Source: an uncultured Lachnospiraceae bacterium (GTDB lineage Bacteria; Bacillota; Clostridia; Lachnospirales; Lachnospiraceae). Taken from it: 6,984 nucleotides of DNA. Where the stretch lies: assembly GCA_934338765.1 (NCBI GenBank), contig CAKRHL010000105.1:1-6984 (forward strand), in the 5' to 3' direction. The notes below the pieces were generated by a model. The model did no database searches, was not told the origin of the DNA, and saw only the letters and a list, made by a program, of their open reading frames with translations. Of the stretch, positions 1-5,346 are shown piece after piece (position 1 is the first letter of the stretch; each line of letters starts with the position of its first letter). The position numbers and the translations under genes were made by a program.

Positions 1-354
1 ATTATGTAGTACAAAATAGATCAGCAGAGATTCTCTGGAATAAATCCCCGTCTCCTGCACCAAAAACAAGAAAAACAAGGCTAATCCATCTACGGTCACA
101 CAATGTGTTACTGTTTCCAGAACCTCTCGAAGATAGCTCCGACGCACAATGGATTTGTGACTGGATCTGATCAAAGACACACTGATATCCAATACAAGCA
201 GAATACATAATAGTCTCCAATAATATGTTGTAAAATCACTTCCAACACCATGTCTGAAAATATATCCGATATAAAATGATACAATAATACATATAATATC
301 AAATATAGCAAAATCAATATGCTTTAACCAGCTTTTTTCTCTTCTAACGTACAA
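1..354 (-). CDS. Polyprenyl-phosphate sugar phosphotransferase, N-terminal part (cut by window edge)
   Basis: The frame is open from a TTG at 354 to the left edge (118 codons, no stop). The product starts MYVRREKSWLKHIDFAIFDI and has hydrophobic segments near residues 14-33, 45-61 and 86-101, with a fourth beginning at about 110. The pattern KHIDF-x-IFDI, an aromatic helix ending in YIFRHG, then RRSYLREVLETV and ETGIYSRESLL is what I know from the N-terminal membrane domain of Firmicutes initiating sugar transferases (WcaJ/CpsE type). These load the first sugar-1-phosphate onto undecaprenyl phosphate at the membrane. The catalytic C-terminal domain would lie outside the window and is not seen. 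TTG is chosen because GGGAGG (363-368) lies 8 nt upstream and the frame closes at a TAG at 382-384 with no ATG or GTG between. It follows cpsD by 103 bp, in the cpsB-C-D-E order. Sugar specificity cannot be told. The family call is fairly sure; the start is probable. Confidence 0.8.
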   Translation of the reverse strand, partial: MYVRREKSWLKHIDFAIFDIICIIVSFYIGYIFRHGVGSDFTTYYWRLLCILLVLDISVSLIRSSHKSIVRRSYLREVLETVTHCVTVDGLALFFLFLVQETGIYSRESLLIYFVLHN

Positions 355-457
355 TAACTCTACCTCCCATGATCTTATATACTACAATATACTTAAATAC
401 CACAACACTTCTGTCACTTCATTGCTGTAAATCAACCCTATCAAACGCATTTACTGA
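355..457 (-). other. Intergenic gap cpsD to sugar transferase, weak promoter-like sequence
   Basis: This 103-bp AT-rich spacer is the longest gap downstream of the terminator at 5281-5316. A weak promoter-like pair is visible on the minus strand: TTGTGG at 400-405, an 18-bp spacer and TATATA at 376-381, which would start RNA near 369, just before the ribosome binding site. In DNA this AT-rich such a match can be chance. I see no convincing terminator hairpin, so read-through from cpsD is the simpler reading. Confidence 0.25.
363..368 (-). promoter_or_regulatory. Ribosome binding site deciding the TTG start of the sugar transferase
   Basis: GGGAGG on the minus strand ends 8 nt before the TTG at 354. 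It is the only good Shine-Dalgarno match near the beginning of the frame and the main support for a TTG initiator. Confidence 0.65.
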
Positions 458-1207
458 TTATTCGCCATCCTCTTCATGACCGTACGCACCATAGTCACCA
501 TAATCACCATACTTGCCATATTTACCATAGCCGTATTTGCCATACTTGCCGTAACCATACTTACCGCTGTTCATCGGTACCTTATTTAATACGGTTCCGA
601 GAATCTTAACATCACTCTTGGCCAGCTGATTTTTTACATTCTGTACAAAATGGTAGCTGACAGCATCTGCCTCAATAACAATGATGGCACCATCACATTC
701 CTTCGCTACGATGGCACTGTCAATAACAGAACCAAGTGGCGGTGTATCGATCAGAACATAGTCATAATTCTCACGACAGTATTTCACCAGATCATGAAAA
801 CTCTGACTCTCCAAAAGCTCTGCCGGATTTGGTACAAACGGACCGGAAAAAATAATATCCATTCCTTCAACATCCGTCTTTAAACATACTTCCTCCAGTG
901 TTTTCTGTCCTGACAGATAGTGTGCCAGACCGGCCTGCACTCCACCGACCTTATAACGGCCTGCAAGCACTGACTTTCTCATATCAGCATCGATCATAAT
1001 AACCTTTTTTCCACTCTCCGCAAATGAAACAGCCAGATTAAAGCTCACACTACTCTTTCCTTCATTTGGTGTACAGCTTGTAAAATCGATCACCTGTACC
1101 TCTGTACCACTGAACTGCACATTGGTACGAAGTGATTTATATGCCTCATTTACGCGATAATCTAATATCTTGCGTCCTTCAAATGTAACCTTTTCCAATC
1201 TTCTCAC
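458..1207 (-). CDS. cpsD: CpsD-type bacterial tyrosine kinase (BY-kinase) with Tyr-rich tail
   Basis: Cytoplasmic ATP-dependent autokinase that partners CpsC to control polysaccharide chain length and export. With the GTG start it has 249 residues, usual for the family. Seen in order: EAYKSLRTN (21-29), matching the oligomerisation motif EX2RX2R with Lys for the first Arg; Walker A TPNEGKSS (46-53, Lys51); Walker A-prime VIMIDADMRK (69-78, Asp73 and Asp75); Walker B VLIDTPP (151-157, Asp154); and a C-terminal tail with ten tyrosines at 217-242, the expected autophosphorylation cluster. The open frame extends to an ATG at 1252, but that would overlap cpsC by 49 bp. GTG at 1205-1207 sits 5 nt after AAAGGA and overlaps the cpsC stop as GTGA, the usual coupled arrangement, so I prefer it. 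TTG at 1198 is a weaker alternative. Family assignment is very secure. Confidence 0.93.
   Translation of the reverse strand: MRRLEKVTFEGRKILDYRVNEAYKSLRTNVQFSGTEVQVIDFTSCTPNEGKSSVSFNLAVSFAESGKKVIMIDADMRKSVLAGRYKVGGVQAGLAHYLSGQKTLEEVCLKTDVEGMDIIFSGPFVPNPAELLESQSFHDLVKYCRENYDYVLIDTPPLGSVIDSAIVAKECDGAIIVIEADAVSYHFVQNVKNQLAKSDVKILGTVLNKVPMNSGKYGYGKYGKYGYGKYGKYGDYGDYGAYGHEEDGE
479..565 (-). repeat. In-frame tandem repeat encoding the Tyr-rich tail of CpsD
   Basis: The end of cpsD encodes two exact copies of the eight-residue unit GKYGYGKY (residues 215-222 and 223-230), followed by GKYG and DYG, DYG, AYG variants. Synonymous codons vary between units (GGT/GGC, AAA/AAG, TAT/TAC), so the DNA copies are imperfect, but the Gly-Lys-Tyr register is kept. 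It supplies ten tyrosines at 2-3 residue spacing. Copy-number change by slippage or recombination is possible but not shown. Confidence 0.85.
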
Positions 1208-1989
1208 CCATTTCCTTTCTTGGATCGATTTCCTAAGAGTAAACGATTCCATAATCCACCGGAATGGCCCTTACGCTTTCTTTTATCCTTCATCATCTGC
1301 TCCATGGCACCTTCCTCAATAGGAATCAGTCCCAATGTATTCAGACCAAGATATTTCTGTACATCATCCTCATTACAGATCGTGTCATTGAGGAGATAAA
1401 GGATAATGATCACGGCAGCACTTGCTACTAATCCCAGCAAACCACCGATAGCTATATTTTTCTTGGCATTCGGACTGCTTGGACTGTTTTCCAAATGACC
1501 ATACTCTACTGTAGTCGGCTCATCCACATTCATGATAGAAGCAATTCTTGATACGGAAACCTGACTGATCTCATCCACAATTTCCTTTGCCATGTATGGA
1601 TCATCTGCTGTAACTGTAATATCCAGAATACGGGTATCTGACTGATTGTTCAGCGCTACCATGGACTTTAATGTCTCATACTCCATATCAAGTCTTAAAT
1701 TATCAATTACCGTTTCCAAAACAGGACGGCTCTGTACAAGTACCATATAATCCTGTGTCAGCTGGGAACCGGCCTGAAGATCTGACAAGGAAGTCAGTGC
1801 CGATGTCTGACCCACAATATAAAGCTTTGATGTTGACTGGTACTTTGGTGTTACCAAAAACAATGTTCCAATCCCTGCTACCGCCGCCAAAATGATTCCT
1901 GTCATCAAAACACTAAACCATCTGGCACGTATCACTCCTAAAAGTTCTAATAAATCGATTTCGATTTCTTCGTCTTGCTGTTTTTCCAT
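1204..1989 (-). CDS. cpsC: Wzz/CpsC-type chain-length determinant, membrane activator of CpsD
   Basis: A 261-residue polysaccharide co-polymerase of the Gram-positive type, in which the membrane adaptor and the kinase are separate proteins. The acidic N-terminus EEIEIDLLELLGVIRARW (7-24) leads into membrane segment 1 (about 26-46). TPKYQSTSKLYIVG (47-60) is the typical Wzz entry into the extracellular domain (about 47-178). The Pro-rich NSPSSPN (168-174) precedes membrane segment 2 (about 179-200). A cytoplasmic tail follows, with NDTICNEDDVQKYLGLNTLG and a basic end; in known CpsC/CapA proteins this tail activates the kinase. The ATG at 1989 has GAGGG 7 nt upstream. The gene lies 30 bp after cpsB and its TGA overlaps the cpsD GTG, matching kinase-activator coupling. 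Function in vivo (chain length, export) is inferred from the family. Confidence 0.93.
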   Translation of the reverse strand: MEKQQDEEIEIDLLELLGVIRARWFSVLMTGIILAAVAGIGTLFLVTPKYQSTSKLYIVGQTSALTSLSDLQAGSQLTQDYMVLVQSRPVLETVIDNLRLDMEYETLKSMVALNNQSDTRILDITVTADDPYMAKEIVDEISQVSVSRIASIMNVDEPTTVEYGHLENSPSSPNAKKNIAIGGLLGLVASAAVIIILYLLNDTICNEDDVQKYLGLNTLGLIPIEEGAMEQMMKDKRKRKGHSGGLWNRLLLGNRSKKGNG

Positions 1990-2019
1990 AGATTCCCTCT
2001 TATCTTTCTAATCTCACAA

Positions 2020-2754
2020 TTAATCAATATATTTATCTGACAGCATGGTTACCGGATATTTTTTCAGAATCTTTTCCAGTCGGCGTTCTGCATCCGGATT
2101 CTGTCCAAAATATCGAAGTGCATCCTTCATCAATGGCTTTCGATGGTCAACTCCATGACAATCGCTTCCCATAAACTGGATATATCCATCCAGTATAAGA
2201 CGTCTGTGGTAAGCTGCCCGGCGCTGTAAAAAGCCGCCGACAATGCTATCCGCATTCATCTGAAAATAGCATCCCATCTTTGCCAGCTCATCGATGCGAT
2301 CATAATTTTTATACAATGCCTCATATCTCTCCATATGGGCAACGATCGGTATATACCCGGCCATAATGAACTCGTGAAGAGACTGATACAATACATGGTA
2401 TTTATCCGACGGCAAAAACTCTACTAAAATGTAACGTGTTCCCGCCATGGTCAATGCATTGCCTTTTTTTACCTCCTCTACGATCCCCGGAGCATTTAGC
2501 AGCTCATTTCCAAGATCAATAGAGAAATCCGGATCGATCTCTCCCGCCATTTTGCGAACAAGCTCAAGTTTTTCCTTTAGCTCTTCCACCGGATGATTTT
2601 TTCCGTTAACTGAAAAATGAGGTGTTGCTACAATGTGCCGTATCCCCTGGTCATATGCCAGTTGAAGCATTTGTCTGGATTCTTCCGGACTTTTGGAACC
2701 GTCGTCTACTCCTGGTAAGATGTGTGTGTGAATGTCATAAAAACCGGTTTCCAT
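2020..2754 (-). CDS. cpsB: CpsB/CapC-type metal-dependent protein-tyrosine phosphatase (PHP fold)
   Basis: A 244-residue enzyme that removes phosphate from the Tyr tail of CpsD, resetting the kinase cycle. PHP-family metal ligands are visible in order: DIHTH (7-11, His9 and His11), the LPGVDDGS loop (13-20), ATPH (43-46, His46), GNE (82-84, Glu84), VEF (111-113), VAHMER (138-143, His140) and GSDCH (196-200, Asp198 and His200). No catalytic residue appears lost, and the length fits the family. The frame can begin at an ATG at 2778, but that overlaps the upstream gene. The ATG at 2754 is 8 nt after AAGGAGG (2763-2769), and the product then begins METGFYDIHTH as in relatives, so 2754 is taken. 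It starts 13 bp after the membrane protein gene ends and is followed 30 bp later by cpsC. Confidence 0.95.
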   Translation of the reverse strand: METGFYDIHTHILPGVDDGSKSPEESRQMLQLAYDQGIRHIVATPHFSVNGKNHPVEELKEKLELVRKMAGEIDPDFSIDLGNELLNAPGIVEEVKKGNALTMAGTRYILVEFLPSDKYHVLYQSLHEFIMAGYIPIVAHMERYEALYKNYDRIDELAKMGCYFQMNADSIVGGFLQRRAAYHRRLILDGYIQFMGSDCHGVDHRKPLMKDALRYFGQNPDAERRLEKILKKYPVTMLSDKYID

Positions 2755-2762
2755 TATTATGC

Positions 2763-2769
2763 CCTCCTT
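2763..2769 (-). promoter_or_regulatory. Ribosome binding site fixing the cpsB start
   Basis: AAGGAGG overlaps the TAA stop of the upstream membrane protein gene (2768-2770) and lies 8 nt before the ATG at 2754. The longer frame from 2778 would place this site inside the coding region, so 2754 is the better start. The overlap implies ribosomes finishing the upstream gene arrive on the cpsB start, consistent with translational coupling. Confidence 0.8.
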
Positions 2770-4357
2770 ATTCTGCATAAATAGTATGCAGATAACGTTT
2801 CCAGATCAAAAGAGCAATCGCCACAAGAATACCAAGGCATCCTACATACATCAATACGTTAATACTCCATGTTGCATATTTCTGTAAAAACTGCAGATAG
2901 TATACCGGCGTTGCCTTAATCTTTTCTGTGATTTTCAATGCCTTTGCAACTACGGCGCCACCACTTACCAGACATGATGATACCAATATCGCAACGCACA
3001 TAACGCGGGCTGCCTTGTGTGGATATCCGTACAACCGGCAAGTCAGAACAAAGAGTGCCAGAAGCATAATAATGCTAACGATCGTTGTCAGATAAAACCA
3101 TCCTACAAATGACTGTCTGCTCTCATAGACTACATTTCCAAGATGGAACTGAAGCATATCTGTATAGGTCTGCTTCAATTCTGAAATCATTTTCTCATTG
3201 GCTGCACTGTCTTTTCCTACAACCTCTGTCTTTAATGCATCCTCAATACCATCTGTGGATATCTGCGCATCCTTCTGTCCGTTAAGCATTTTGTTGATGT
3301 ACTGCTTTTCCTCAATATATACACTGGAAAGAGAGAACACCTCTGACACGATCTTTCCGTCATATCCTGCATCCTCCAGCTGTCCCTGTGCTGTCTCACG
3401 GATCATCTGTGTAACACCCAGGAAATAATCACTTTCCATCATCTGACGTTGGATCGAATTGTTATTATATACACCAAAATATAATCCCAATGCCAACATT
3501 AAAAGAAGTGCCCAGCCTCCGGCACATACACCGACACCAATGGCGATCCCTCTCCGCAGACCTCTCTTCTTTCTATGATGTCCCTTGATCTTAACCACAT
3601 AATATACTACGGCTGCAATTGCTGCAACTGTCAACCCCAAAACAACCCAGAATACAATCTTCAATAAAGAGATATGTACGAGCCGGCTGATAAAATTGTC
3701 CGATGACTTCTGTGTTTTGGAATCGGATGCCTTCCGGTCATCTCCCTTGTTTTCAACGGAAAACTTAACACCATTGCCTGAAATCGTCACCTTTCCTTCC
3801 CGAGCCTGTGTCCGATCTGACTTTTCAAAAGTAATGGAGCTTCCCAGATCCTCTTCCTTATCCCAGGTATCATCTACACCTGCCGGAGTCTCTGTTGCAG
3901 CAGTAGTCTGACCTGCAAACTGATCTGTTTCCTGTTTCTTTTGATTCTTCTCTGCACTGCCCGGCTTTCCCAAAATATTCTTCAGCAATAATTTATTTGC
4001 CTCTGACCTTTTCTTGGAATGCTGTGGCTCAGCATCTTCGCTGTCATTGGACGGTGTGCCTGAGATCAGATCACAGTAGCCCTCCTCTACCAGCTCCTGA
4101 TAGCTGCCGCAAAACTGCGCAATATACCCCTGCGCCTGTGATGCAGAAAGATCTACGTCATCCTCTGCCAGCTTAGCCTTTCCCTGATCAATGTAGCTAC
4201 TCTTAACTACATAAGTAGCACCATTGTAAGAAAACGACTGTGACACTGCTGATATGACGCTCTGCTCATTGGCATTGATCTCTCCGGCCTGTACATTAAC
4301 TGCCGTAAGTGCAAATGCCGCTAATCCAATTATTAAACCTGTAATCTTATGTTTCAT
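2768..4357 (-). CDS. Uncharacterised protein: signal peptide, extracellular N-domain, five membrane segments
   Basis: I cannot name a family. The 529 residues begin with a signal peptide (MKHKITGLII...VQA, cleavage likely after Ala24). A mostly polar region follows at 25-228, with a short folded-looking part (about 33-100) and a Ser/Lys/Glu-rich disordered stretch (about 101-225). Membrane segments lie at about 231-257, 270-297, 417-439, 449-473 and 498-519. Basic loops HHRKKRGLRR (260-269) and RLYGYPHKAAR (441-451) fall on the cytoplasmic side if the N-domain is outside, so the topology obeys the positive-inside rule. The large loop 298-415 (from SIQRQMMESDYF to ESRQSF) is then extracellular and looks helical. 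ATG at 4357 is preceded by AAGGG 5 nt upstream. It lies 12 bp after the second BIG2 gene and 13 bp before cpsB, so co-transcription is likely. No enzyme motif is visible; a structural, export or sensing role at the envelope is inference only. Confidence 0.85.
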   Translation of the reverse strand: MKHKITGLIIGLAAFALTAVNVQAGEINANEQSVISAVSQSFSYNGATYVVKSSYIDQGKAKLAEDDVDLSASQAQGYIAQFCGSYQELVEEGYCDLISGTPSNDSEDAEPQHSKKRSEANKLLLKNILGKPGSAEKNQKKQETDQFAGQTTAATETPAGVDDTWDKEEDLGSSITFEKSDRTQAREGKVTISGNGVKFSVENKGDDRKASDSKTQKSSDNFISRLVHISLLKIVFWVVLGLTVAAIAAVVYYVVKIKGHHRKKRGLRRGIAIGVGVCAGGWALLLMLALGLYFGVYNNNSIQRQMMESDYFLGVTQMIRETAQGQLEDAGYDGKIVSEVFSLSSVYIEEKQYINKMLNGQKDAQISTDGIEDALKTEVVGKDSAANEKMISELKQTYTDMLQFHLGNVVYESRQSFVGWFYLTTIVSIIMLLALFVLTCRLYGYPHKAARVMCVAILVSSCLVSGGAVVAKALKITEKIKATPVYYLQFLQKYATWSINVLMYVGCLGILVAIALLIWKRYLHTIYAE

Positions 4358-4369
4358 AACTTCCCTTTC

Positions 4370-5239
4370 CTATTGTGTAATTGTCTGAAGCCCCACCTCT
4401 GATCTGACATCACCCTTGACATAGATCACTCCGCAGTCAGCCCAGGATGGATCCAGTGTGTTGGTCCGTTCTGCCTTCAGATAGTATTCTTTGTTCAGCT
4501 CCAGATCCTTCACGGTCCAATACTCATCATTTTGTCCACGATAAATACTGATCGTTCCATCTTGGTTTGTCTTTGGCTCATCAGGATATTTTAGTGTCAC
4601 TAACGCCACTAAAAGATTTTTTCCGGTTGTTTTTTCATTGTAAGTATATGACTTACCATTTAAGCTTACTGCAATATTTCCTGAATAGTTTTTGTTAATA
4701 AGATAAGCTGTCATGGCAACCCCATCGCGTTCCACAAGACTCTGAGAGACCACCAATACTGATGGATCTGCAGTCTTTAATGTCGGCGACGGCGACGGTG
4801 ACGCTGACGGAGCCTGCGTATCTGTTACAGGCGGCGTATTCGTTGGTGATGCCGGTGATGCAGAAGCAGGAGCCTGCGTCTGTGCAGGTTTTGCAGAAGA
4901 TGTTTTCTTCTTCTGAACCGTCACTTTACAAACAGCCTTGCCCTTTTTCCCACTGACTGTAACAGTAATTTTCGCTTTTCCGGCTTTTTTACCTGTCACC
5001 CTTCCATTCTTAGAAACCACTGCAATCTTTTTATTACTGCTCTTCCATTTGACAACTGCCTTTGAGGATAGATTTCCTTTCAGCTTGAGAGAAAAGCTTT
5101 TCCCCACGGTGATGGTCTTTTGAGCCACGTTAAGTTTCACTGCATTTGTCTTAGCAGAGACAGCAGGAATACCAGACAGACTCTGACCGAGCAGACACAG
5201 GGTTATCGTACCACACAATAATTTTTTCCCTATATTCAT
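4370..5239 (-). CDS. Secreted single-BIG2-domain protein with Pro/Ser linker and unknown C-domain
   Basis: 289 residues. A signal peptide (1-29, likely cut after AVSA) precedes one bacterial Ig-like BIG2 domain (about 33-109), with the hallmark stretches WKSSNKKIAVVSKNGRVTG and KKAGKAKITVTV. A low-complexity Pro/Ala/Ser/Thr linker (about 112-158) leads to a C-terminal domain (about 159-289) with alternating beta-like segments such as WTVKDLELNKEYYLKAER, which I do not recognise; an Ig- or Fn3-like sandwich is possible. There is no lipobox, LPXTG motif or C-terminal membrane helix, so the product is probably released or held non-covalently. ATG at 5239 (9 nt after GGAG) is preferred over TTG at 5242 (6 nt). 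It shares architecture with the larger upstream BIG2 protein but has a different C-domain and uses mostly AAA for Lys. It is the first gene after the terminator at 5281-5316. BIG2 domains commonly mediate adhesion or surface binding; the ligand here is unknown. Confidence 0.88.
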   Translation of the reverse strand: MNIGKKLLCGTITLCLLGQSLSGIPAVSAKTNAVKLNVAQKTITVGKSFSLKLKGNLSSKAVVKWKSSNKKIAVVSKNGRVTGKKAGKAKITVTVSGKKGKAVCKVTVQKKKTSSAKPAQTQAPASASPASPTNTPPVTDTQAPSASPSPSPTLKTADPSVLVVSQSLVERDGVAMTAYLINKNYSGNIAVSLNGKSYTYNEKTTGKNLLVALVTLKYPDEPKTNQDGTISIYRGQNDEYWTVKDLELNKEYYLKAERTNTLDPSWADCGVIYVKGDVRSEVGLQTITQ

Positions 5240-5241
5240 CA

Positions 5242-5270
5242 ATTATATCTCCATTTTGAAGTATTTACAA
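5242..5270 (-). promoter_or_regulatory. Promoter-like TTGTAA-17-TATAAT overlapping the start of the second BIG2 gene
   Basis: On the minus strand TTGTAA (5265-5270) and a perfect TATAAT (5242-5247) are separated by 17 bp. However, the -10 box lies between the GGAG ribosome binding site (5249-5252) and the ATG at 5239, so RNA starting near 5235 would lack the site and the start codon. Either this is chance AT-richness or it gives a truncated or leaderless message. It is not a convincing promoter for the whole operon. Confidence 0.25.
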
Positions 5271-5280
5271 TCATTTTTTC

Positions 5281-5316
5281 AAGAAAACAGGATCGTTACA
5301 AACGCAACGATCCTGT
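5281..5316 (-). terminator. Intrinsic terminator after the Lys-rich BIG2 gene
   Basis: Perfect 11-bp inverted arms (ACAGGATCGTT at 5287-5297, AACGATCCTGT at 5306-5316) enclose an 8-nt loop. Read leftwards the stem runs into TTTTCTT (5281-5287), as an intrinsic terminator should. The A-rich stretch 5321-5328 pairs with that T-rich tail, extending the hairpin. It begins 30 bp after the stop codon at 5347. It separates the first BIG2 gene from the rest and may be leaky, since no clear promoter follows it. Confidence 0.8.
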
Positions 5317-5346
5317 CTGTGTTTTCTTTCTTATTACGCTTGGGAA

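Noticed and set aside
2..220. A 72-residue minus-strand open frame starting METIMYSACIG
   Set aside because: It lies in another frame of the sugar transferase gene, has no membrane pattern or family likeness, and is explained as a shadow.
376..405. Internal promoter for the sugar transferase
   Set aside because: Only TTGTGG and TATATA at 18 bp in very AT-rich DNA; too weak to claim as a separate promoter, so it is noted only within the gap entry.
1208..1252. An ATG start for cpsD at 1252
   Set aside because: It would overlap cpsC by 49 bp and add 15 residues; the GTG at 1207 has a suitable ribosome binding site and the usual 4-bp overlap.
2755..2778. An ATG start for cpsB at 2778
   Set aside because: It overlaps the end of the upstream gene, and the strong AAGGAGG lies downstream of it, 8 nt before the ATG at 2754.
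5152..5239. Possible lipoprotein signal in the second BIG2 protein (Cys at residues 9 and 15)
   Set aside because: The residues before each Cys do not form a lipobox (Leu, not Gly/Ala/Ser, at the -1 position); a normal type I site AVSA fits better.
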